9,649 nucleotides of DNA from a bacterium (lineage in GTDB: Bacteria > Planctomycetota > J058 > JAJDCP01). The position numbers and the translations under genes were made by a program. Under the pieces are notes generated by a model that did no database searches, had not been told where the DNA came from, and saw only the letters and a program-made list of their open reading frames with translations. The DNA lies in NCBI GenBank assembly GCA_030428695.1, contig JAUIEM010000387.1, positions 1 to 9,649 of the forward strand, read 5' to 3'. This document shows positions 1 through 6,961 of this stretch, piece by piece (position 1 is the stretch's first letter; every line of letters starts with the position of its first letter).

Positions 1-286
1 GATGCCCGCCCGGAACGATCGCGTAGCCGACCTTGCCGGCGATCGTCGACTGCGGGATGAAGCTGATCGCCTTGTCGCTCTGCGAGTAGCCCGCGCTCAT
101 CCGGCCGGTCGGCGGCCACGAATAGATCATGGCGACCTTGCCCTGCAGCCAGGCGACCCACAACGACACCGCGTCGAGCTCCTGGTTGCCGGGGATCGAG
201 GCTGCATTCGCGGCCTTCATGTTCTCCAGCGTCCTGACGCCGGCATCGGAGGCAAGCTGCGCCTTCATGTTCTCGTCGAAGAAGCA
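1..286 (-). other. Internal fragment of a family-1 extracellular solute-binding protein (ABC sugar transporter), fused in frame to the VWA protein
   Basis: Residues ~653-747 of the minus-strand reading frame look like the central part of a periplasmic sugar-binding protein. Visible hallmarks are FFDENMK, SDAGVRTLENMK, then LWVAWLQGKVAMIYSWPP, and near the edge GKVGYAIVPGG; the G-K-V-A-M...W-P and G-x-x-G-x-A-x-x-P-G-G motifs are typical of the family. No start codon, signal peptide or N-terminal lobe of such a protein is present, and the VWA protein runs into it without a stop. The stretch is somewhat lower in GC than the VWA part. A 14-bp direct repeat (GCCTTCATGTTCTC at 213-226 and 261-274, 48 bp apart, encoding ENMKA twice) lies at the change-over. 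I read this as a foreign fragment joined at short homology around FFDENMK, either in the assembly or by a real recombination. Confidence 0.6.
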
Positions 287-2242
287 GTTCGCGCCGTTGA
301 GGTGCGACTGGTCCATCTGCCAGCGGTTGTTGAACTCCTGGTTGACCGACGACAGCCCCGAGCGGGTGCGCATCGCGCGCTGCTCGAGGTTGTAGCGCGT
401 GGTCTCCAGCCAGGCCTGCTTGCCTTCGAGGACGACCCCCTCGCGGGCGAGGAAGGCCGTGTACTCGGTCAGGATGCCGAACTCCTGCGACAGGGCGACG
501 ATCTCGTCGACCAGCTCGGTCAGGCGCGGGTCGGTGGCCTGCGGACGCTGACCGTAGGGCCCGGTCTCGGCGCCCATCGAGCGCACCGCGTCGATCAGCA
601 CGGCGATCTTGCGGCTCGCCCACAGCCGCGGCACGAAGGCGTTGCGCGTGGTCGCCCGGGAGAGGTCGAAGGTGAACTGGAAGACCCGCTGGTGGCCGAG
701 GAAGTTGCCGCTGATCGTGAAATCGAGCGGCTCCTCGTCGAGGTACTTGCCGATCACGACCAGCTGGTCGCCGTCGAACAGGTCCGGCAGGGCCTGCGGC
801 AGCAGCTCGCGCACCCGCCCGGCGCCGCTGGCGGCCGCGGCCACCTTCAACGCGGGGGCGGCGAGCACCGGCCCGGCCAGGCGCCGGAAGACGCTCGCCA
901 CCTTGACCTCGACGTCCTCGTTCGGCAGCACGTAGCAGGAGCTCGCCCGGGTCTCGCTCGCGAGCTTCTCGAGCAGCGGGGTGTTGACGTCGACGCCGAC
1001 GCCGAAGGTGTAGATGCGCCGCTCGTGGGGATTGCCGATGCGGGCGAGCTCGCGGATCTCGACCTCGGAGGTCGTGCCGATGGTCGGCAGCCCGTCGGTC
1101 AGGAACAGCAGGATGGGCAGGTTGCCCTCGACCGGCTCGCTGCGCAGGCCCTCGGTCAGGGCCCCGTAAATGTTGGTGCCGCCGCGGGCGCGGACGCTGT
1201 CGAGGTAGGCGCGGGCCGCGGCGACGGTCTCGGGGCTCTTCTGCAGCGAGCGCTCGGCGAAGCTGTCGACCGCGTCGTTGTAGACGATGATGTTGAAGCT
1301 CTCGCCGTCCTCGAGGGCGGCGAGGATCTGCTTCGCCGCCTCGCGCACCTGCTCGATCTTCTCGCCGTTCATGCTGCCCGAGCGGTCGAGCACCAGGGTG
1401 ACGTCGCGCTTGATGCTGCCCTCCATCGCCTCGGGCACGGCGGGCAGCCCGGCGAGCAGGAGGAAGTAGCCGCCGCCGACCCGCGGGTCGGGGTAGGCGA
1501 GCAGGCTGGCCGAGACGCCCTGGCTCTCGAACAGGTAGGAGAGCTGGAAGGGCCCGGGCTGCTCGGCGAAGATCTCCGCGCCGACCTGGACCTCGAAGCC
1601 GTTCGCCCCGACCCGCGCGCTCTCGACCTGGTGGCTCGGCGAGTACACGGTCGAGATCGGCCGCGCCCCCTTGAGCCGCAGGCGCAGGCTCCAGGGGATG
1701 CTGTAGGCGACCGACTCCGAGCGCGGCAGGCTGTAGTCGACCCGGTCGCCGTCGGCCGTCAGCAGCGTCTCGTAGGTCACCTGCAGGTGCTGGGTGCCGC
1801 CCGCCGCGACCGGGAACACGCAGGAGCGGATCAGGTTGTAGCCGACGAACTCGAGCAGCGCCGGGTCGCGCAGCTTGCTGACGATCGCGTTGTAGATCGC
1901 CGTCGCCTCCTCGCGGGCGAGCAGCTCCGCCGTCGCCTCGCTGGCGGCGCCCTCGAAGGCGAAGCCGCGGACGACGGCGCCGCGCGGCACCGGCAGGACC
2001 AGCTCGGCCTCCTGCTGGACGGAGGCGGGGTTCCGGAGGTGGATGTCGATCGTCGTCGTCGCGAGCTGGTCGACGATCGCGACATCGACCGCGACGCCGG
2101 TGATCTCGACCGCCTGCGGGCTGCGGCCCCAGGGCGAGGCGGTCGGGATCACGACGTTCGAGGCCAGGGCGCGCTGGCGCTCGTGATGCTGCGCGCAGAC
2201 GCAGGCCGAGAGGAGGCTGAGCAGGAAGAGGAAACGCGGCAT
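1..2242 (-). CDS. Exported VIT/VWA domain protein, 5'-complete, with an ABC substrate-binding fragment in place of its normal C-terminus (partial at window edge)
   Basis: Reads from ATG at 2242 off the left edge (747 complete codons). SD AGGAG lies about 7 nt upstream. The N-terminus is a signal peptide (PRFLFLLSLLSACVCAQ); LSAC at residues 11-14 could be a lipobox, otherwise cleavage follows A17. Residues ~38-170 look like a VIT domain (beta-rich, with LVLPVPRGAVVRGF and IYNAIVSKLRDPALLEF). Residues ~280-450 are a von Willebrand A domain with a complete MIDAS: D286-x-S288-x-S290, T356 in GGTNIYG and D383 in LTDG. After it comes the usual GILTEYTAFLARE segment. Such proteins are secreted or surface metal-dependent adhesion/interaction proteins common in planctomycetes; the ligand is unknown. 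From about residue 653 the sequence changes to an ABC sugar-binding protein (separate entry), so the true C-terminus is probably missing. Divergent from the gene at 2421. Confidence 0.85.
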   Translation of the reverse strand, partial: MPRFLFLLSLLSACVCAQHHERQRALASNVVIPTASPWGRSPQAVEITGVAVDVAIVDQLATTTIDIHLRNPASVQQEAELVLPVPRGAVVRGFAFEGAASEATAELLAREEATAIYNAIVSKLRDPALLEFVGYNLIRSCVFPVAAGGTQHLQVTYETLLTADGDRVDYSLPRSESVAYSIPWSLRLRLKGARPISTVYSPSHQVESARVGANGFEVQVGAEIFAEQPGPFQLSYLFESQGVSASLLAYPDPRVGGGYFLLLAGLPAVPEAMEGSIKRDVTLVLDRSGSMNGEKIEQVREAAKQILAALEDGESFNIIVYNDAVDSFAERSLQKSPETVAAARAYLDSVRARGGTNIYGALTEGLRSEPVEGNLPILLFLTDGLPTIGTTSEVEIRELARIGNPHERRIYTFGVGVDVNTPLLEKLASETRASSCYVLPNEDVEVKVASVFRRLAGPVLAAPALKVAAAASGAGRVRELLPQALPDLFDGDQLVVIGKYLDEEPLDFTISGNFLGHQRVFQFTFDLSRATTRNAFVPRLWASRKIAVLIDAVRSMGAETGPYGQRPQATDPRLTELVDEIVALSQEFGILTEYTAFLAREGVVLEGKQAWLETTRYNLEQRAMRTRSGLSSVNQEFNNRWQMDQSHLNGANCFFDENMKAQLASDAGVRTLENMKAANAASIPGNQELDAVSLWVAWLQGKVAMIYSWPPTGRMSAGYSQSDKAISFIPQSTIAGKVGYAIVPGGH

Positions 2243-2323
2243 CGCAGGGCTCCTTTGTGCGGACGGTACGGGCCGGAGGCGCTCCGGTCCACCTCCAGCC
2301 TAGCCGTTGGCCCTCCGCGGCGG

Positions 2324-2340
2324 TGTAAACCGTCTGTAAC
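2324..2340 (-). promoter_or_regulatory. Pair of TTACA direct repeats in the divergent intergenic region
   Basis: On the minus strand the sequence reads GTTACA-GACGG-TTTACA: two near-identical hexamers 11 bp apart, one helical turn. This spacing is what OmpR/PhoB-class response regulators use (the PhoP box of Bacillus is a TTHACA direct repeat). The site lies about 82 bp upstream of both the VWA start at 2242 and the PDZ/toroid start at 2421, so it could serve either. I found no convincing sigma-70 -10 element at a matching distance on either strand, so this is only a candidate operator. Confidence 0.22.
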
Positions 2341-2420
2341 GGGGGTGGATGCCGGTCCCGCTTCCAACGCCGTCGCCTGCCCGTCCGTATCACCTGTCCC
2401 ACAACCTGACGGAGCGAACG

Positions 2421-3848
2421 ATGCGCAAGCTGCTTCCCCTCCTCCTTCTCTGTGCCCCCCTCGCGGCCCAGTTCGGCACCCAGGAGGACTACCTCAACCT
2501 CGGCGTGATCGGCATCGGCGCCGAGCTCGGCGCCGACGGCTTCCTCCATGTCCGCAAGCTGTACCCGGACGGCGCCGCGGCGGCGGCCGACGTGCGCGTC
2601 GGCGACAAGATCGTCGCGGTCGGCGGCCGGGCGATCGGCGACCGCGAGCAGGTCGAGACGGTGATCGGGGCGATCGAGAAGGCCGAGCAGAAGGGCAAGG
2701 AGGTCGAGCTCGGCATCGAGCGCGGCGGCGCGACCCTCGAGCTCGAGATCGCGACCGAGAAGCTCGGCAAGCACGGGCGCAAGTGTCCGGAGAAGTGCGA
2801 CAAGTGCAGCGCGGTCATCGAGCGCGGCCTCGCCTTCCTCGCCGCGGCCCAGGACAGCGATGGCTGCTTCCCGACCGAGCTCGGCGGCAAGACCGGCAAG
2901 GTCGTCGTCACCTCGCTCGGCGGCCTCGCCTTTCTCGCCGCGGGCGTCAAGCCGAAGCCGGGCAACCCCCTCGACCGGGCGCTGCAGTACGTGATGCGGA
3001 ACTGCAACGTCGAGGAGCGGTCGCCCTTTGGCGACATGGGCGGCATGGGCGGCGGCGGCAACTGGAATCAGACGAACTGGGAGCTCGGCTACGGCCTGAT
3101 GTTCCTCAGCGAGATGGCGCGCCGCACCGGCAGCGCCGAGATCGCCGCCAAGTGCCAGGAGATCGTCACCCAGATCGAGCGCAACCAGGAGGCGAGCGGC
3201 GGCTGGGCCCACGGCCCCGGCGGCCCCAACGCCCTCGGCTACCTCGAGCTCGAGATCGTGATGAACTACCTGCTGCTCGGCCTCGGGGGCGCCAAGCGCC
3301 TCGGGCTGGAGGTCGACGACGGGCGCATCCTGCGCTCGCTGGCCTGGATCGAGGCGACCTCGAGCGGCGACGGCGGCATCGGCTACAGCGACCGCCAGGG
3401 CCAGAAGGGCTACGGGGAAGCGGGCCGCACCGCCGGCGCGATCCTCGCCTTCGCGGCGGTCGGCGGCGCGGAGCTGCCGTTCTTCGAGCGCATGGTCAAC
3501 TTCTACACGCGGACGATGGACACGCTGCAGAGCGGCCACGTCTCCCCCGCGATGCACCTGCTCGCCGGGGCGATGGCCTCGCGGCTGCTCGGCAAGCGCG
3601 CCTGGTCTGCCTTCATGGACCAGTACCGGCTCCACATCATGGGCCAGCGGCTGCCCGACGGCTCCTTCGCCTCGACCCCGACCGAAGAGTCGACGATGAT
3701 GCGCAACAACACCGACATCTCGGTCGGCTCCTGCTGGCTGACGGCGACCTACGTGCTGATCCTCAGCCTGCCGAACGACAAGCTGCCGAGCCTGCTCGGC
3801 GGGGACGACGTCGACCCGGTGCAGCTGCGCGACCCGACCGGGGACTGA
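2421..3848 (+). CDS. Exported PDZ plus alpha/alpha-toroid (DUF6288-like, prenyltransferase-fold repeat) protein
   Basis: 475 aa. ATG 2421 is chosen over the in-frame ATG at 2349 because GGAG sits 6 nt upstream and a clear signal peptide follows (MRKLLPLLLLCAPLAAQ). Residues ~22-115 form a PDZ-like domain (LGVIGIGAEL; GFLHVRKLYPDGAAAAADVRVGDKIVAVGGRAI; VELGIERGG). A Cys cluster C122-x3-C126-x2-C129 then leads into helical repeats reminiscent of squalene-cyclase/prenyltransferase toroids (ERGLAFLAAAQDSDGCFP, ERNQEASGGWAHGPGG, SLAWIEATSSGDGGIGYSD). This architecture matches what I know as DUF6288-type proteins of Planctomycetota; no enzymatic activity has been shown to my knowledge, and I see no DxDD cyclase motif. 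It probably acts outside the cytoplasm as a binding or scaffold protein. Its neighbours on both sides are also exported. Convergent with the next gene, 11 bp between stops. Confidence 0.85.
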   Translation: MRKLLPLLLLCAPLAAQFGTQEDYLNLGVIGIGAELGADGFLHVRKLYPDGAAAAADVRVGDKIVAVGGRAIGDREQVETVIGAIEKAEQKGKEVELGIERGGATLELEIATEKLGKHGRKCPEKCDKCSAVIERGLAFLAAAQDSDGCFPTELGGKTGKVVVTSLGGLAFLAAGVKPKPGNPLDRALQYVMRNCNVEERSPFGDMGGMGGGGNWNQTNWELGYGLMFLSEMARRTGSAEIAAKCQEIVTQIERNQEASGGWAHGPGGPNALGYLELEIVMNYLLLGLGGAKRLGLEVDDGRILRSLAWIEATSSGDGGIGYSDRQGQKGYGEAGRTAGAILAFAAVGGAELPFFERMVNFYTRTMDTLQSGHVSPAMHLLAGAMASRLLGKRAWSAFMDQYRLHIMGQRLPDGSFASTPTEESTMMRNNTDISVGSCWLTATYVLILSLPNDKLPSLLGGDDVDPVQLRDPTGD

Positions 3849-3864
3849 GCTGAGCGGGCTCAGT
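3844..3864. terminator. Hairpin shared by two convergent genes, with both stop codons in its arms
   Basis: ACTGAGC (3844-3850) pairs with GCTCAGT (3858-3864) around a 7-nt loop. The TGA of the plus-strand gene (3846-3848) is in one arm and the TGA of the minus-strand gene (3860-3862) in the other, so a single inverted repeat can end transcription in both directions. There is no U-tract, so intrinsic termination would be weak; it may instead be a 3'-end stabilising hairpin. Confidence 0.4.
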
Positions 3865-5104
3865 TGAAGGGATAGGCCTCGAGGTGGGCGCCCGTCGCGC
3901 GGTCGTAGACCAGGAACCAGACGATGTCCGAGCCCGGCCACACCACGTCGGGATGGGCGAACACCCGCACCCGGCCGAGGTCGTGGCCCTGCGGGTCGTC
4001 GTCGGCGTCGAGGATCTCCTCGAACGCGCCCGCGTCGACGGCAGCGCGCGCCGCCGCCAGGCTCGCGCCCCCGGAGCTGGCCGCATCGCCGCCGTGCTGC
4101 CCGTACCAGTCCGCCAGCGCGGCGCGCAGGTCGGCGGCCAGACGGGCGCCGTCGGGGACGGTCGGTGTGGCGCCGGCGACGCGGAAGGGCAGCTCGGCCG
4201 CGAAGGGGGCGCCGTGCAGCTCGACCCGCAGGATGTACTCGCCGGCCGTGAGCCCGGGCACGCGGATGCGCTCGCGGAAGGCGAGCGGCTGGCCGGGGCG
4301 CAGGTCCACGACCGCCGCGGCGGAGCTGAAGGTCTGCGTGGCGGCCCAGCTCCACAGCGTCTGCCCGGGAGCGCTCGCCGCGGCCACCCGCAGCTCGTAG
4401 CGCTGGCCGCTAGCGAAGTGGAGCGGGAAGGGGGCGGCGAGCGTCTCGACGGAGAGCTCGACGGCCATCTCCACCGCCCCTTGCGCGTCCGGGCTGTACT
4501 CCAGGCGGTCGCTGCGCAGGGCCAGGCGCACGCCGGCGGCCTCGGGGTAGCGCGTGCCGCCGACCTCGGCGTCGACGAGCCGGTAGTCGGTGAGGCCGTC
4601 AGGGTCGGCCATCGTGTAGGCGACCACCCCGACCCCCGGCGCCAGGGTCAGCGAGCGCAGGCCGGCGGCGGAGGAGGTCGCGAAGGCGTAGACCCGGCAG
4701 GACGTGAAGCGTCCGGCGGGCGTGTCGACGACCGCGTCGGCGTCCTCGAGCCGGAAGCTCGCGGAGCGCAGGGCGGGGTGGTAGGCGGAGAAGCTGGTGT
4801 CCAGCCCGAGCGGGCTCGCGGTCGAGAGCACCGGCGCGTAGTGACCCTGCCACTGGACGAGATCGCTGCCCTGCAGCGCGAACCAGCGGGCCTGGCCGTC
4901 GCTGAACGGCGAGCCGTCGAGCTTGAACCACGAACCGTAGAGGGTGTCGACGACCGCGACCGCGTGCTCACCGCTCTGGCCGCGCCCGTCGTCCCAGCTG
5001 TAGGTCCAGCGGTCGTCGGCGTGCAGCGGGAAGACCTCGTGCATCGGGAGCTGGGCGGAAAGGCTCGCGGCGCACAGGCCGAGAAGGAGGAGCGGACGCG
5101 CCAT
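3860..5104 (-). CDS. Exported protein with a BsuPI (intracellular proteinase inhibitor-like) domain
   Basis: 414 aa. ATG at 5104 is preceded by GAGGTG about 9 nt upstream and opens a signal peptide (MARPLLLLGLCAASLSA|Q), although the same frame stays open far upstream (to 5911). Residues ~25-180 are a beta-rich domain beginning FPLHADDRWTYSWDDG, with DTPAGRF at 127-133 and LAPGVGVV at 154-161; this VxTPAGxF...APGVGxV pattern is common in secreted proteins of unknown function from planctomycetes and firmicutes. Residues ~190-295 match the BsuPI fold: PLHFASGQRYELRV, then LWSW at 250-253, LRPGQPLAF and GLTAGEYILRVEL. Despite its name, BsuPI is mostly an immunoglobulin-like domain in larger secreted proteins and need not inhibit proteases. 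A C-terminal ~110-aa module (DVVWPGSDIVWFLVYD...YPFN) is unrecognised. Divergent from the ATPase gene at 5327. Confidence 0.8.
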   Translation of the reverse strand: MARPLLLLGLCAASLSAQLPMHEVFPLHADDRWTYSWDDGRGQSGEHAVAVVDTLYGSWFKLDGSPFSDGQARWFALQGSDLVQWQGHYAPVLSTASPLGLDTSFSAYHPALRSASFRLEDADAVVDTPAGRFTSCRVYAFATSSAAGLRSLTLAPGVGVVAYTMADPDGLTDYRLVDAEVGGTRYPEAAGVRLALRSDRLEYSPDAQGAVEMAVELSVETLAAPFPLHFASGQRYELRVAAASAPGQTLWSWAATQTFSSAAAVVDLRPGQPLAFRERIRVPGLTAGEYILRVELHGAPFAAELPFRVAGATPTVPDGARLAADLRAALADWYGQHGGDAASSGGASLAAARAAVDAGAFEEILDADDDPQGHDLGRVRVFAHPDVVWPGSDIVWFLVYDRATGAHLEAYPFN

Positions 5105-5270
5105 GTTCGTGTCACCTCGGGTCGGAGTGCCCCTCCTGCAGCAAGAACCGCGCCACGCGGAAGGGGCGCGCAAGGCGCTTTTCCGTCCCTCCCATCGGTT
5201 TCGTCGGTGACCGTGCGTGTCGCACTCGTTCCAATGCGTGAGGGTTGCGATCCGGGCTCCGCAGTCCGGC

Positions 5271-5299
5271 TTGCCGCGTGGCGTCCCTTCCCGTATAGG
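5271..5299 (+). promoter_or_regulatory. Possible sigma-70 type promoter for the ATPase/arrestin-like unit
   Basis: TTGCCG (5271-5276, 4/6 to the -35 consensus) and TATAGG (5294-5299, 4/6 to the -10) are separated by exactly 17 bp. Transcription would begin near 5306, giving a leader of about 20 nt that contains the GAGG used by the ATPase ATG at 5327. Weak individual matches, but spacing and position fit. The rest of the 222-bp gap 5105-5326 shows nothing else I can name. Confidence 0.3.
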
Positions 5300-5326
5300 A
5301 GGGGTCACCCGTGGCCGAGGACCTCC

Positions 5327-5944
5327 ATGCCGCGCCTGACGCTGCCCTTCGTGCATCTCAACCTGCGCCGCAACCCGTTCGGCGAGCTCGGCCTGGCCGA
5401 GCGCGCTGCCCTCGCCCAGGTCGACGTGCGGCCCTGGCTGCCGCGCCTGGCCCGGCCCGGCTTCGCGCTGCACATCCGCGGCGAGCCGGGGCGGGGGAAG
5501 ACGACCCACCTGCTCGCCTTCCGCCGCGCGCTGCCCGAGGTCCCCTACATCCACATAGGCTACGGCCCGCCGCCGCCGATTCCGACGGCGCCGCTGCTCC
5601 TGCTCGACGAGACCCAGCGGCTGCCCCTGAAGCTGCGGCGGCGCGTCTTCCGGCCCTCCTGCTCGCTGGTGCTCGGCACCCACACCGACCACGTCCGCGC
5701 CCTCGAGCGGGCGGGCTTCACGGTCGCCTGCCTCGAGCTGGGGGAGCGCAGCCCCGCGGAGCTGCGGGTCATGTTCGAGGCCCGCATCGAGGCGGCGCGG
5801 CGGGCCCCGGGGCCGCTGCCGCGCTTGACGGAACAGACCCTGCGGCGGTTGATCGCGCGCCACGTCGACGACATCCGCGGGATGGAATCGAGCCTGTACG
5901 ACGCCTTCCAAGCCCTCGAGGAGATCGGCGATGTCGAAGTGTGA
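5327..5944 (+). CDS. Small P-loop ATPase (AAA/ExeA-like)
   Basis: 205 aa, cytoplasmic. ATG 5327 has GAGG six nt upstream; a better AGGAGG at 5298-5303 is too far away for this frame. The N-terminus (LNLRRNPFGELGLAERAAL) resembles the start of ExeA/TniB-type AAA ATPases. Walker A is GEPGRGKT at residues 52-59 (K58, T59), Walker B is LLLLDE at 90-95 (D94, E95), and LVLGTHTDH at 114-121 is in the place of a sensor-1 strand. A helical C-terminal part (residues ~150-205) could be a lid. At 205 aa it is short for ExeA and has no peptidoglycan-binding domain. The ORF overlaps the next gene by 14 bp, implying translational coupling and a joint function with that arrestin-like membrane protein. The exact family and partner are unknown. 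Confidence 0.75.
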   Translation: MPRLTLPFVHLNLRRNPFGELGLAERAALAQVDVRPWLPRLARPGFALHIRGEPGRGKTTHLLAFRRALPEVPYIHIGYGPPPPIPTAPLLLLDETQRLPLKLRRRVFRPSCSLVLGTHTDHVRALERAGFTVACLELGERSPAELRVMFEARIEAARRAPGPLPRLTEQTLRRLIARHVDDIRGMESSLYDAFQALEEIGDVEV

Positions 5945-6935
5945 CCTGGTGGTCGAGTGCGAGCAGGACAGCTACCGGCCCGGGGAGATCATCCGCGGCG
6001 CGGTGCACGTCACCGTCAACGCGGAGTGCACCTGCAACGGCCTGCCGCTCAAGCTGGTCTGGCGCACCCATGGGCGCGGCAACCGCAACAACGGCATCGT
6101 CACGACCCAGGACCTGTACCAGGGCACCTGGTTCCCCGGCGACACCCACAGCTACCCCTTCGAGCTCGAGGCGCCGCACGGGCCCTACACCTACCGGGGA
6201 CACAACCTCAACGTCGACTGGTACCTCGAGGCCTCCGCGGACATCCCCTGGGCCTTCGACCCGACCGCGAGCAAGGACATCCTGCTCGAGCCGGGCGACA
6301 CCCCTCCCGAGACGCCGCCGGGCGAGTGCGGTCCGGTCCCGGAGCTCAGCGAGGCGACGGCGGGGGCGGCGATCGGGGCGATCATCGCGGGGGTGGTGCT
6401 GGTGACGGGCATCGGCATGGTCGCCGCCGGGTTGCTGATCGACAGCGCCGACCTCTGGCCGCTGAGCATCTTCGGCGGCTTCGCCTGCGTCTTCGGCCTG
6501 CTCGTCGGCTTCATCGCGATCCGCAACAGCCTGGCCCAGCGCAAGCTCGGTCCGGTTTCCTTCGCGGTCGCGCCGCTCGACCTGCGGCGGGGGGACAGCG
6601 TGTCGGCGACGCTGCACTTCTCGCCGCAGGCGGACGTGATGCTGAACAGCATCAAGCTGCGGCTGCGCGCGGACGAGGTCGTCGTCAGCGGCAGCGGGAC
6701 GAAGAAAAAGACCTACACCCACACGGTCTTCGACCAGGAGCAGATCCTGCTCGAGCACGAGCACAAGTTCCCGGGGGATGAGGTCGCCCTCGAGGGCAGC
6801 TTCGAGATTCCCTTCGACGCCCCCCTGAGCTTCTTCGCGACCAGCAACAAGCTGCGCTGGAAGGTCTCGGCCGCGATCGACATCCCCCGCTGGCCGGACT
6901 GGAGCACCTGGAACGCCCTGCGGGTGCGGCCGTAG
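5931..6935 (+). CDS. Membrane protein with two arrestin-like beta-sandwich halves around a transmembrane hairpin
   Basis: 334 aa. ATG 5931 lies inside the end of the ATPase gene, with GAGGAG at 5918-5923 as its ribosome site. No signal peptide. Residues ~1-120 are beta-rich with arrestin/Spo0M-style features: D-S-Y-R-P-G-E-I-I-R-G at 13-23 and TYRGHNLNVDWYLEASADIP at 87-106. Two hydrophobic helices follow (about 142-170 and 177-197) with a short loop, so both soluble halves should face the same side, probably the cytoplasm. Residues ~208-334 repeat the pattern: LRRGDSVSATLHF near 218-230 and LRWKVSAAIDIPRWPDW at 308-324. In both halves W precedes DIP by the same spacing (W97/D104, W310/D317), supporting an internal duplication. 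Arrestin-fold proteins usually bind other proteins. It is likely a membrane-anchored partner of the upstream ATPase. Family assignment is from pattern only. Confidence 0.7.
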   Translation: MSKCDLVVECEQDSYRPGEIIRGAVHVTVNAECTCNGLPLKLVWRTHGRGNRNNGIVTTQDLYQGTWFPGDTHSYPFELEAPHGPYTYRGHNLNVDWYLEASADIPWAFDPTASKDILLEPGDTPPETPPGECGPVPELSEATAGAAIGAIIAGVVLVTGIGMVAAGLLIDSADLWPLSIFGGFACVFGLLVGFIAIRNSLAQRKLGPVSFAVAPLDLRRGDSVSATLHFSPQADVMLNSIKLRLRADEVVVSGSGTKKKTYTHTVFDQEQILLEHEHKFPGDEVALEGSFEIPFDAPLSFFATSNKLRWKVSAAIDIPRWPDWSTWNALRVRP

Positions 6936-6946
6936 GTGACGCGGTA

Positions 6947-6961
6947 GCCGGTCAGGCCGGC
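6947..6961. terminator. Short GC-rich hairpin between convergent genes (weak)
   Basis: GCCGG (6947-6951) and CCGGC (6957-6961) can pair around TCAGG, which contains the stop codon of the minus-strand membrane protein gene (6952-6954). The plus-strand gene ends at 6935. Five base pairs and no U-tract, so only a weak candidate for a shared 3' end. Confidence 0.2.

Noticed and set aside
213..274. 14-bp direct repeat as a target-site duplication of a mobile element
   Set aside because: Copies are only 48 bp apart with nothing element-like between them; both fit the solute-binding protein reading frame and may be coincidental ENMKA codons.
2..3853. 1283-codon open frame on the plus strand
   Set aside because: It is antisense to the VWA gene and out of frame with the PDZ/toroid gene; its Arg/Ala/Gly-rich low-complexity product is the usual shadow of high-GC coding DNA.
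3884..5326. Plus-strand open frame upstream of the ATPase ATG
   Set aside because: Antisense shadow of the BsuPI-domain gene; only the part from 5327 has protein-like composition, a ribosome site and ATPase motifs.
5298..6405. AGGAGG at 5298-5303 with GTG 5311 as a start of a 364-codon ORF
   Set aside because: The strong SD-like site is well placed for this GTG, but the frame gives an Arg/Pro/Ala-rich product overlapping the ATPase and arrestin-like genes, which are clearly the real ones.
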